The notes under the pieces: model-generated | Databases searched by the model: none | What the model was told of the DNA's origin: nothing | What the model saw: only the letters and a program-made list of their open reading frames with translations | Assembly: GCA_028284065.1 (NCBI GenBank) | Contig: JANQSJ010000008.1 | Coordinates: 186,001-250,000 of the forward strand | Origin: Parvularculaceae bacterium | GTDB lineage: Bacteria > Pseudomonadota > Alphaproteobacteria > Caulobacterales > Parvularculaceae | Reading direction: 5' to 3' | DNA: 64,000 nucleotides | Made by a program: the position numbers and the translations under genes | Part shown: positions 19,501 to 26,470 of the stretch, piece by piece | Layout: every line of letters begins with the position of its first letter | Position numbering within the stretch: the first letter of the stretch is position 1

Positions 19501-20129
19501 CGCCGGAGCGTCCTCCCTTGCGCTTGTCGCCTACGCGGATTGCGGACCTCGCCGATCAAGAAACCTCTATGGAGGGCGGCTATCGTCCTACCGCCGATCG
19601 CGACGCCATCGCGCGGGGACGCGTCATTCACCGCCTGCTGGAGGTCCTGCCCTACGCAGCCGACGCGGCGCGCGAGGATGTGGCGGAGCGGCTTGTCGCG
19701 CGGCTCGCGCCCGACGCGAGGGAGGAGACGCGGCGCGACTGGGCGCGCGAGGCGCTGGCGGTGATCGGCGATCCTGCCTTCGCCGACGCCTTCGGGCCGG
19801 ATGCGCGGGCGGAAGCGGCGATCGCGGGCGACATCGAGGGACCGCGCGGGGCGGTGCGCATCAGCGGCCGCATCGATCGCCTCACCGTGCTGGCGGACCG
19901 GGTTCTGGTCGTCGACTTCAAGACGAACCGGCCGCCGCCGCGCCGCGCCGAGGACGCGAGCCCCGCCTATCTCGCCCAGATGGGCGCCTATGCGGCGCTC
20001 CTGCGAGCCGCGTTTCCGGGGCGAAAGGTCGAGGCGGCGCTGCTTTGGACGTTCGAAGCGCGGCTGATGCCCCTGCCCGAAGCGCTGATCGACGCTGCTT
20101 TCGCAAAGGCGCTGGCGGCGGCCAGGTGA
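16584..20129 (+). CDS. addA: Double-strand break repair helicase AddA
   Basis: An 1181-residue UvrD-like helicase with a C-terminal nuclease. Motifs in order: Walker A ANAGSGKTRVLTNR (about 28-41), FTKAAAAEM, Walker B ILVDEAQDTS, GDPKQSIYSFQGAD, SFRTTPPVL, VTTVHKSKGLEAPVVF, YVATTRARDRLYL, and the nuclease motif VVDFKTNR near residue 1110. The GTG start overlaps the addB stop as GTGA and has GGAGG upstream; a longer frame from 16539 would lack family similarity. Together with AddB it replaces RecBCD. Confidence 0.94.
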   Translation: MSQSPFEKTVEAQREAADPARSALVSANAGSGKTRVLTNRVARLLLAGAPPERILCITFTKAAAAEMSDRLFKLLGAWALMDDARLGAALQNLAPGLADGFDTDDFGRARRLFAQALETPGGLKIQTIHSFCQALLARFPVEAGVAPGFSVLEEADATALQRAAIDAVATGAAETAPALRDAIDRLGRDGAGAAAPDGGGRGVVGVRDMAARALAAPAVREALIDPGYEAGLLDALGAGANQPPDDIMRAAVQAIDENRLARLIEAMAYGGSVATERQPILIAARDDADKLSAFNGFRDALLTKKEELNSKIVTKGVLAVDPEAKAIAEEITETLAGALDAMRARETFADAAALAQLVRAASAEYDRRKAARAALDFDDLVERAARLLGERESAEWVMWKLDQGLDHILVDEAQDTSPRSWDVIEAPLPEFFAGDGAKTERQRTFFAVGDPKQSIYSFQGADAELFQGKLQDLGKRIAAAAPFSNVELTLSFRTTPPVLSFVDALFADRATREGLSDELELRHEARRNEEPGLVELWPLTPAMEAEDAAPWDAPLDAVTEESRERRLALAVAAKAQELLAGASVPDGEGGARAMRPSDIMILVQSRGAAFTETIRALTAAGVPTAGADVLDLLDDQATLDLMSFARAAASEADDLSLAETLKSPFFGADEEMLFSIAYGRNGTLRAALRQACDDGRAPGDWRDRFEAARRVGLSRGPVAFFSHILDGAPGGDIAATGRARLLHRLGAPSREPLDAFISEAYAFERTEARSLRGFIRWIVGRGAKAKRESDQDADVVSVTTVHKSKGLEAPVVFVLETQKPPRLKPEHILIGTDRAATPIRPPASGDAPMAAKAAKEEAARLAYNEYRRLLYVATTRARDRLYLCGIENKQAKADAPPEKRTWAQLAGDAFERLKEAPGDGAGLEAAGTLWEAPVLRYGDPALVRDSIAEMRRPAPAGAKAAATPPAHLLRRPAPERPPLRLSPTRIADLADQETSMEGGYRPTADRDAIARGRVIHRLLEVLPYAADAAREDVAERLVARLAPDAREETRRDWAREALAVIGDPAFADAFGPDARAEAAIAGDIEGPRGAVRISGRIDRLTVLADRVLVVDFKTNRPPPRRAEDASPAYLAQMGAYAALLRAAFPGRKVEAALLWTFEARLMPLPEALIDAAFAKALAAAR

Positions 20130-20195
20130 CCGCTCCCGACGCGCCCCAAAAGCGCACATCTGCGCGAGGCGCCGGGCGCCGCTGGGGCGGCGCGG

Positions 20196-20223
20196 TTGAC
20201 CCGTCCGCGATCCGCCTTACTTG
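20196..20223 (+). promoter_or_regulatory. Possible sigma-70 promoter for trxA
   Basis: TTGACC at 20196-20201 is a good -35 match, and TACTTG at 20218-20223 is a weak -10 at 16-base spacing, about 80 bases before the trxA ATG. This is a pattern match only. Confidence 0.3.
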
Positions 20224-20305
20224 TGCGCCGCAATTCGCGTGATACCGCTCCGCGGCGCGCGCAACGGCCAGAAGAGCAACGGCCAGAAGAAAGGAGCCGA
20301 GAGAC

Positions 20306-20635
20306 ATGGCGACCAAGACAGTTACCGACGGCACATTTGAGTCCGACGTCGTCGGCGCCGACAAACCCGTCATCGTCGACTTCTGGGCGGAGTGGTGCGG
20401 CCCCTGCAAACAGATCGGCCCGGCGCTCGAAGAGCTTTCAGAGCAGTATGGCGAGCAGGTGACGATCGCCAAGGTCAATATCGACGAGAACCCGGAAACG
20501 CCGGGCCGCCTCGGCGTGCGCGGCATCCCGACGCTTATGGTGTTCAAGGACGGCGAACTGAAAGCCACCAAGGTCGGCGCGGCGCCGAAGTCAGAGCTCG
20601 AAGCCTGGATCAAGTCCGAGACCGGCGCGGCCTAA
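20306..20635 (+). CDS. trxA: Thioredoxin
   Basis: A 109-residue cytosolic thioredoxin with the canonical WCGPCK active site (Cys31, Cys34), the buried Asp in VIVDFWAEW and the cis-proline in [10 protein letters not shown]. It reduces protein disulphides and supplies electrons to ribonucleotide reductase and peroxiredoxins. AAAGGAG lies ahead of the ATG. It is downstream of addA after a 176-base gap, an order shared with many alphaproteobacteria. Its stop codon lies at the base of a palindromic repeat element. Confidence 0.97.
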   Translation: MATKTVTDGTFESDVVGADKPVIVDFWAEWCGPCKQIGPALEELSEQYGEQVTIAKVNIDENPETPGRLGVRGIPTLMVFKDGELKATKVGAAPKSELEAWIKSETGAA

Positions 20636-20955
20636 AGCAACTTCGCTTCGATCGGAATCGCTTCGTTGCTTTAAGTCTTTGTTTCAACGCGTTTCCGAAC
20701 GCTGTTGACGGAAGGGAACCGTCGACCGGCGCACACTCGAGCTGGAAACGCTTCAGGGGCTGAAGTTGCTCGTTGTCATCCCGGAACCCCCCCCCTTTGG
20801 CAAGCTCAGGGTGAGGAGGCGTTATCCGGGATATGTGAGCGCTATCGCACTAAAGCACGTCTCATCTAATCGGATTCAGGTGACGTGCTTTAGGTCTTTG
20901 TTTCTGCGCATGTCTCTTGCGCAAAACCGGTCACCACATTTGCGCGACATGCGCC
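20634..20955. repeat. Two palindromic repeat elements after trxA
   Basis: Copy one: AAAGCAAC/GTTGCTTT (20634-20672), then AAGTCTTTGTTTC, then GCGTTTCC/GGAAACGC (20689-20751) enclosing GTTGACGG/CCGTCGAC. Copy two: TAAAGCACGTC/GACGTGCTTTA (20851-20892), then GGTCTTTGTTTC, then GCGCATGTC/GACATGCGC (20906-20954). Both share the order stem, TCTTTGTTTC spacer, stem. This is a dispersed alphaproteobacterial-type intergenic repeat; copy one may also serve as the trxA terminator. No gene is seen in 20636-21018. Confidence 0.8.
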
Positions 20956-21018
20956 AGATCCCGGATCGGCTTCGCCGTCCGCGATGACGCGCACGCGCCG
21001 CGCGCCCCGGGACAAGCG

Positions 21019-21483
21019 TTACTCCGCAGCCTTCGTCCAGACGGCGAGTTCGTTGCCGGCGGGGTCCGTGAAGTGGAACCGCCTGCCGCCGGGAAAATCA
21101 AACGGCTCGGTTGAAATGACGCCGCCGGCGTCCGTCACCGCCTTTCGGCTTGCCTCCAGGTCATCAGAATACAGAATGACCAGCGTCCCACCGCCGGCGC
21201 GCGCGCCGTCGACGCGTTCAAAGCCGCCATCGAGGCCGGCGCCTTCGAAACTGGCGTAGTCCGGCCCGTAATCAACGAAGGTCCAGCCGAACGCCGCGCC
21301 GTAGAAGTCTTTCATGGCGGCGACGTCCGACGCCTTCAGCTCGACATAATTTATCTTGTGATGCGCCACCGCGTCCCCCGTCTCCACCGGCAATCTCTCG
21401 ACGATGCCGCCCGCCCCGCCGCAGCCGACGAGGCCAAGCGCGGCCGCCGCAGCCGCCGCGCAATTCCTCATAATACTGTGCAT
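21019..21483 (-). CDS. VOC/glyoxalase-like lipoprotein
   Basis: A 154-residue protein. The N-terminus is a lipoprotein signal with lipobox LVGC, which is unusual for this fold. The rest is one vicinal-oxygen-chelate module: INYVELKASDVAAMKDFYGAAFGW at the start and RFHFTDPAGNELAVW at the end. Such proteins include glyoxalases, dioxygenases and binding proteins; the reaction cannot be told here. Either ATG (21483 or 21471) is possible, the first being preceded by GAGA. The next gene upstream is a peroxiredoxin 20 bases away on the same strand, so an oxidative or carbonyl stress context is possible. Confidence 0.8.
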   Translation of the reverse strand: MHSIMRNCAAAAAAALGLVGCGGAGGIVERLPVETGDAVAHHKINYVELKASDVAAMKDFYGAAFGWTFVDYGPDYASFEGAGLDGGFERVDGARAGGGTLVILYSDDLEASRKAVTDAGGVISTEPFDFPGGRRFHFTDPAGNELAVWTKAAE

Positions 21484-21503
21484 TTATCTCGCTTATTCTC
21501 TCG

Positions 21504-22142
21504 CTACTTGTTCGGCTGCGGCGTCACGCGCAGATAGGGCTTCACCTCGTCCCAGCCTTTCGGGAAGAGCTTTTCCATCTCCGCCTTGTCGGTGAGCGCG
21601 GGAACGATAATGCAGTCCTCGCCGTCTTTCCAGTTCACGGGCGTCGCCACCTTGTAATTATCCGTCAACTGAAGGCTGTCGATAGCGCGCAGTATCTCGC
21701 GGAAGTCGCGCCCCGTGGACGGCGGATAGGTGAGCGTCAGCCGCAGCTTCTTGTTCGGGTCAATGACGAAGACCGAGCGTACGGTGATGTTCGCCGCCGC
21801 GTCCGGGTGGATCATGCCGTAAAGGTCCGACACCTTGCGGTCGCCGTCGGCGAGGATCGGGTACCAGATGTCCGCGCCCTGCGTCTCCTCGATATCTCCG
21901 ATCCATTTCCTGTGGTCATCGACCGGGTCGACTGAGAGCGCGATGACCTTGACGTTTCGCTTCTCCCATTCGCCCTTCAGCTTCGAGACCTCGCCAAGTT
22001 CGGTCGTGCAAACCGGCGTGAAATCGGCGGGATGGCTGAAGAGCACGGCCCAGCTGTCGCCAATCCAGTCGTGGAGCCTGATGGCCCCTTGCGTTGAGTC
22101 CTGTTCGAAATCCGGAACGGTCTGGCCCAGCAGCAAAGTCAT
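21504..22142 (-). CDS. 1-Cys peroxiredoxin (Prx6 type)
   Basis: A 212-residue cytosolic peroxidase reducing hydrogen peroxide and organic hydroperoxides. The peroxidatic cysteine is Cys45 in HPADFTPVCTTELG. There is no resolving cysteine at the 2-Cys position, and the extended C-terminus (VNWKDGEDCIIVPAL) is typical of the Prx6/1-Cys subfamily. The ATG at 22142 has AAGGGAG at good spacing; an in-frame extension to 22208 is rejected because family members start at this methionine. A glutathione or thioredoxin partner is not identified. Confidence 0.92.
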   Translation of the reverse strand: MTLLLGQTVPDFEQDSTQGAIRLHDWIGDSWAVLFSHPADFTPVCTTELGEVSKLKGEWEKRNVKVIALSVDPVDDHRKWIGDIEETQGADIWYPILADGDRKVSDLYGMIHPDAAANITVRSVFVIDPNKKLRLTLTYPPSTGRDFREILRAIDSLQLTDNYKVATPVNWKDGEDCIIVPALTDKAEMEKLFPKGWDEVKPYLRVTPQPNK

Positions 22143-22260
22143 ATGGCTTCTCCCTTGCGCCCCAACGCCCGCAGCCATCGCAATGCCAGAGGCGGCCGCC
22201 GCGGCCAATTAAAAAGAGGGTGAGCGGCTGCGATTCCATGCGCCCCGCGCGGCGGCGCGG

Positions 22261-22917
22261 TCAGCCCCTGAACTTCGTCTTGCCGTTGCGTTTCACTTTT
22301 TCGCAGCCGCGCAATTGCGACTCATACCGCGACGCCGTTGACGCGACGCGCCGCGCCGCGGCCTGAAGCGTCGGCTTGCCGCGGTAGCTGCCGCGCGCGA
22401 AGCCGCCCCAGCCTTCGTGATAGGCGAGATACTGGCGATAGGCGTCGTTCCGCGCGACGCCGTTGCGGCTCGACGTCTCCTGCGCATACCAGGCGACGAA
22501 GTCCGCCGCGTCGCGGAAGCTGTCGCGATCGGCGCCGCGATTGCCTGTCGCGCGGATGTAAGTCTCCCAGGTCTGCTCGATCGCCTGAGGGTATCCGCGC
22601 GCCGATGACCGCCGCTTGCCGGGAAAAACAAACAGGAACCGCCGGCGCGACGGCTTGGCGTCCGCGTCGAAGGCGGATTCCTGGCGGATAATGGCGAGCT
22701 GCAGGGATTTCGGCGTTCCCCATTTGTATTGCGCGTCGCGGGAGGCGCGGTACCAGCTCCGCTTCTCCTTGAAGATCGCGCAGATATTGTCGGGATTCTC
22801 CGGCGGCGACGACGCGCAAGCCGCGAGCGCCGCGGCGACCCCGGCGAGGGCCGCCGCGCGCACGCCGCGCGCAGCGCGGACGGAGGCTGTCAGCCGAGTC
22901 TGGCGAGTGCTAATCAT
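22261..22917 (-). CDS. Lytic transglycosylase-like lipoprotein
   Basis: A 218-residue lipoprotein (lipobox LAAC, Cys34). The region KSLQLAIIRQESAFD contains the catalytic glutamate (Glu80) of SLT-type lytic transglycosylases, followed by a glycine/tyrosine-rich segment (ARGYPQAIEQTWETY) and YLAYHEGWGGFARG, as in the MltE/SLT group. It would cleave peptidoglycan at the outer membrane inner face. The second ATG (22917) has AAGGGA at seven bases; the first (22923) is too close. Long strongly promoter-like spacers flank it. Confidence 0.82.
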   Translation of the reverse strand: MISTRQTRLTASVRAARGVRAAALAGVAAALAACASSPPENPDNICAIFKEKRSWYRASRDAQYKWGTPKSLQLAIIRQESAFDADAKPSRRRFLFVFPGKRRSSARGYPQAIEQTWETYIRATGNRGADRDSFRDAADFVAWYAQETSSRNGVARNDAYRQYLAYHEGWGGFARGSYRGKPTLQAAARRVASTASRYESQLRGCEKVKRNGKTKFRG

Positions 22918-23738
22918 CGACATTTCCCTTCGCGCCTTTTGCTTTCACGTTGGCTGGATGCGCGTCATCCCCTTTCGGCCGTTTCTTTTCCTATCGGTCC
23001 CTTCGCGCCGGCCCCCTCAAAGCCTGCGCGCCGCCGCCTAAAACGCCGCATACGTCTAATTTGCGTCGCGCCGTTGCGGCGACTCTGTTATGTTCTGACA
23101 GGAAAAAGGCGACGCAAAGGCGCCGGCGAGTGACAAAACTTTTACCCGCCACACGTTAACCTTGTTCGGCGTCCGTGATCTCGCCGCCGTCGCGGCGACG
23201 CTGCGAATGCGGCGCGGGACGCAAACTGTTGGCGAGAAGAGCCGCCGCGGAGAGTTGGCGCAAAAAAAGTTATCGAACGGCGGAACGGCAGAAGCGACCG
23301 GGCGTTGCGCGCGAAATCGCGCAATCTCATCGAACGGGACGGAGCGATCGCGTAAGATGGCCAAAGCGACGTGGAAAACCCGCCGGGGCGCAACGGCGGC
23401 GACGATCAACGCGACGATCAACGCAGCGATAAACGCGGCGACCAAGGGGACGATTGCCGGGCGGCGACAGCGTCCCCCTTTAGGCGATACGGCCCCGCGC
23501 GCGCAACTTTCCGCTACGACGCAGGCGCATGCGGTACGCGCGCGCCACGTCCAGCGGTTTGTGGCGCTCAGCGGACGAAGAAGTCTCGACAAGGGCGTTA
23601 TTTGCGCGACGATAGCGTCGGGCGGCGGTGCGGTTCGAACAGGAATGCCTATCTTAAACGGACCGGTAATTGCGGAACGCAAGGCGGCGTGCGGCGCGCG
23701 GCCGGCGGATTCGCCAGTAGTGAGCGAGCGGTGAAAAC
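22918..23738 (+). other. Long leader / intergenic region upstream of prkA
   Basis: About 820 bases with no convincing gene. It holds an EcfG-type promoter match (23282-23306), a TTGCGCG/CGCGCAA hairpin just after it (about 23304-23323), three imperfect 12-base tandem units CGACGATCAACG (about 23399-23434), and a GGGGACG/CGTCCCC hairpin near 23446-23479. Open frames on both strands (23162-23734 plus, 23056-23682 minus) have no domains, poor starts and run through these repeats. Confidence 0.55.
23282..23306 (+). promoter_or_regulatory. Candidate EcfG (general stress) promoter for prkA
   Basis: GGAAC at 23282-23286, exactly 16 bases, then CGTT at 23303-23306. This equals the consensus GGAAC-N16/17-CGTT recognised by the alphaproteobacterial general stress sigma factor EcfG. 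It would give a 5' leader of about 425 bases before prkA. A match of this length occurs by chance roughly once per window, so the support comes from its position ahead of a stress kinase. Confidence 0.45.
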
Positions 23739-25688
23739 ATGAGCGGCGACAATCTGGACGTATTCGATCTCTTTTCGGAAAGCTATGTGCGGGCGAAACA
23801 GGAGGCGATGTCCCTAAGGGACTATCTCCTGGCGGCGCGCGACGACGAAATGCTTTACGCTTCCCCGGCCGAACGCATGGTGAAGGCGATCGGCGAGCCG
23901 GAAATGATCGACACGTCGAAAGACCCGCGGCTCTCGCGCATCTTCTTTAACAGGACGATCAGACGCTACGAGGCGTTCGACGGCTTTTACGGCATGGAGG
24001 ACACGATCGAGCGGATCGTCTCCTATTTCCGCCACGCCGCGCAGGGCCTCGAGGAAAAACGCCAGATCATCTACCTCCTCGGGCCGGTGGGCGGCGGCAA
24101 GTCGTCCCTCGCCGAGCGCCTGAAAGAGCTGATGGAGACGCACCCCATCTACGTCCTCAAAGCCGGCAAGGAGATTTCTCCGGTTTTCGAAAGCCCTCTC
24201 GGCCTCTTTCAGTCGGAGGATCTGAAAGGCCTTCTCGACGACAAGTACGGAATCGAGAAACGCCGCCTCACCGGCATGATGAGCCCGTGGGCCGTCAAGC
24301 GCCTCGACGAGTTCGGTGGCGACATTTCGAAGTTCGAAGTCGTCAAGCTCTTCCCGTCGAAGCTGCGCCAGATCGCCGTCGCCAAGACCGAGCCGGGCGA
24401 TGAAAACAACCAGGACATCTCCGCCCTCGTCGGGAAGGTCGACATTCGCAAGCTGGAGCATTTCAGCCAGGACGACACCGACGCCTATTCCTATTCGGGC
24501 GGGCTTTGCCGCGCGAACCAGGGGCTTCTGGAGTTCGTGGAAATGTTCAAGGCGCCGATCAAGGTGCTGCACCCGCTCCTCACCGCGACGCAGGAAGGCA
24601 ATTATGTGGGCACAGAGGCCCTTGGGCCCATTCCCTTCCAGGGGACGGTCCTCGCCCACTCCAATGAAAGCGAATGGCAAGCGTTCCGCAACAACAAGAA
24701 CAATGAGGCGTTCCTTGACCGGATCTCGGTTATCAAGGTGCCCTATTCCTTGCGGGTCTCCGATGAACGGCGGATCTATGAGAAATTGCTGGCGTCTTCG
24801 GAGCTTTCCGAGAGCCCTTGCGCGCCGAACACGCTTGATCTGCTTGCGCGCTTCTCGGTGCTGACGCGTCTGCGCGAGCACGAGAACTCAAACCTTTATT
24901 CGAAGCTCAGGGTCTATGACGGCGAGCGCCTGAAAGACACCGACCCAAAGGCGAAGACGCTGCAAGAGTATAAGGATGCGGCCGGCGTCGACGAAGGCAT
25001 GGACGGCATCTCCACCCGCTTCGCGTACAAGGTGCTCTCCGAGACGTTCAATTTTGATACGGACGAAGTCGCCGCCGATCCCGTGCACATGATGTACGTC
25101 CTCGAAACCGCCATCAAGCGGGAGCAGTTCCCCGAAGAGGTTGAGAAGAAATATCTCGACTACATCAAGTCGGAACTCTCCGCGCGCTACGCCGACTTCA
25201 TCGGCAAGGAGATTCAAAAGGCGTATCTGGAAAGCTATTCCGAGTACGGACAGAATCTCTTCGACCGCTACATTTCCTACGCCGATGCGTGGATTGAGGA
25301 CCAGGACTTCAAGGATCCGGATACGGGCCAGCTCCTCGATCGCTCGACGCTCGACGCCGAACTGTCAAAGATCGAAAAGCCGGCGGGCATCGCCAACCCG
25401 AAGGACTTCCGCAACGAGGTCGTGAAATTCGCGCTGCGCGCGCGGGCCGCCAATGAGGGCCAGAACCCCGCCTGGACGAGCTATGAGAAGCTTCGCAACG
25501 TCATTGAAAAGCGGATGTTCTCCCAGGTTGAGGACCTCCTGCCGGTCATCTCCTTCGACTCCAAGAAAGATTCCGAGACGGAGAAAAAGCACGACGACTT
25601 CGTCGACCGCATGACCGAGCGCGGCTACACGCCCCGCCAGGTGCGCCGGCTGGTCGAGTGGTATATGCGCGTGAACAAGGCGGGGTGA
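23739..25688 (+). CDS. prkA: PrkA-family serine protein kinase
   Basis: A 649-residue AAA+/kinase protein similar in length to E. coli YeaG. The AAA+ part has Walker A LLGPVGGGKSSL (about 113-124) and conserved segments SPWAVKRLDEFGGD and GLLEFVEMFKAPI; the C-terminal PrkA domain follows (about 390-640). In enterobacteria it acts with YeaH and the SpoVR protein YcgB in nitrogen starvation and stationary-phase responses; AAA+ protease activity has also been proposed for PrkA. Here the partners lie downstream but are separated by inserted genes. Shine-Dalgarno is weak (GCGGTGAAAAC), suggesting leader-dependent control. Confidence 0.95.
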   Translation: MSGDNLDVFDLFSESYVRAKQEAMSLRDYLLAARDDEMLYASPAERMVKAIGEPEMIDTSKDPRLSRIFFNRTIRRYEAFDGFYGMEDTIERIVSYFRHAAQGLEEKRQIIYLLGPVGGGKSSLAERLKELMETHPIYVLKAGKEISPVFESPLGLFQSEDLKGLLDDKYGIEKRRLTGMMSPWAVKRLDEFGGDISKFEVVKLFPSKLRQIAVAKTEPGDENNQDISALVGKVDIRKLEHFSQDDTDAYSYSGGLCRANQGLLEFVEMFKAPIKVLHPLLTATQEGNYVGTEALGPIPFQGTVLAHSNESEWQAFRNNKNNEAFLDRISVIKVPYSLRVSDERRIYEKLLASSELSESPCAPNTLDLLARFSVLTRLREHENSNLYSKLRVYDGERLKDTDPKAKTLQEYKDAAGVDEGMDGISTRFAYKVLSETFNFDTDEVAADPVHMMYVLETAIKREQFPEEVEKKYLDYIKSELSARYADFIGKEIQKAYLESYSEYGQNLFDRYISYADAWIEDQDFKDPDTGQLLDRSTLDAELSKIEKPAGIANPKDFRNEVVKFALRARAANEGQNPAWTSYEKLRNVIEKRMFSQVEDLLPVISFDSKKDSETEKKHDDFVDRMTERGYTPRQVRRLVEWYMRVNKAG

Positions 25689-25709
25689 TGTGGGCGTCGC
25701 CTCCCGCCC

Positions 25710-25875
25710 TAATCCTGAGGAGCCGACCGCAGGTCGGCGTCCCGAAGGATCGAGGCGGAAACAAAATACTCTCCAAGCCTCGTCCTGAGGCGCGGAGCGA
25801 AGCGACGCCTCGAAGGACGAAAGCAAGCTTCATCCTTCGAGACGCGATCCTTCGGGATCGCTCCTCAGGATGAGG
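25710..25875. repeat. Three palindromic repeats between prkA and the GIY-YIG gene
   Basis: Copies at about 25710-25752, 25778-25820 and 25831-25875 each have the form CATCCTGAGGAG - variable stem - TCTCGAAGGATGA, the third inverted. Each can fold into a hairpin, with the ends CATCCT and AGGATG pairing. The same family continues inside the next gene. Confidence 0.8.
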
Positions 25876-25885
25876 AATTGAGATT

Positions 25886-26470
25886 GTGGTCAGCAATCGC
25901 CCAGTAGGATTCGTCTATATGCTGCAATGCGCGGATGACAGCTTCTATATCGGCAGCCACCGCGGCGACGAGGTCGAAACGCGGGTGGCGGAGCACAATC
26001 TCGGCGTTTATCCGCAGGCCTACACATTCCGCCGTCGTCCGGTAAAACTCGTGTGGAGTGAGGACTTCGATCGCTTCGACGAATTGGTCGCGCGCGAACG
26101 CCAGATCAAAGGCTGGAGCCGCGCGAAGAAGATCGCATTGATCGCGGGAGATGAGGCCGGGTTGTCGCGGCTCGCAAGTCGCGCGAAACAACCGGCCCCT
26201 CATCCTGAGGAGCGCGCCCCGGCGCGCGTCTCGAAGGATGAAGACACGCCGCACAGCATCCTTCGGGACGCTTCGCCGCGCGAAGCTCCTCAGAATGAGG
26301 CGCATAGCGCCACCACCACACCTCGTGCTGAGGAGGCGCACCCTTCGGGACGCCGCTGTGCGGCTCCTCAGGGTAAGGGCGCGGTCCCGAAGGACGGAGG
26401 GGGACGTCCATCAAAAGCCATCCTTCGAGACGCGCCTGACGGCGCTCCTCAGGATGAGGAAAGAACATGA
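25886..26470 (+). CDS. GIY-YIG nuclease-family protein with repeat-derived tail
   Basis: A 194-residue protein. Residues 7-90 form a GIY-YIG domain (VGFVYMLQCADDSFYIGSHR, then RERQIKGWSRAKK), the small YhbQ/UPF0213-like type. From about residue 104 the sequence is low complexity (HPEERAPARVSKDE, ILRDASPREAPQNE) because the DNA there is a run of the palindromic repeats also seen before the gene. The start is GTG with GAGGA about ten bases upstream. The stop overlaps the yeaH ATG as ATGA. The usual domain ends near residue 100, so the tail looks like a read-through extension. Its insertion separates prkA from yeaH; activity is unknown. Confidence 0.82.
   Translation: MVSNRPVGFVYMLQCADDSFYIGSHRGDEVETRVAEHNLGVYPQAYTFRRRPVKLVWSEDFDRFDELVARERQIKGWSRAKKIALIAGDEAGLSRLASRAKQPAPHPEERAPARVSKDEDTPHSILRDASPREAPQNEAHSATTTPRAEEAHPSGRRCAAPQGKGAVPKDGGGRPSKAILRDAPDGAPQDEERT
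26197..26459. repeat. Palindromic repeat cluster inside the GIY-YIG reading frame
   Basis: At least four copies (about 26197-26242, 26257-26300, 26321-26378 composite, 26419-26459) with the ends CATCCTGAGGAG and TCTCGAAGGATG in alternating orientation. They occupy the whole 3' half of the GIY-YIG gene up to eight bases before the yeaH ATG. With the three copies upstream this makes a dense local cluster. Confidence 0.8.

Noticed and set aside
23162..23734. 190-codon plus-strand open frame before prkA
   Set aside because: No domain, no Shine-Dalgarno, passes through tandem repeats and hairpins, and overlaps similarly poor frames on the other strand. Treated as leader DNA.
25710..26459. Repeat cluster considered as a CRISPR array
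   Set aside because: Units are inverted, variable in length and partly coding, with no regular repeat-spacer pattern and no cas genes.
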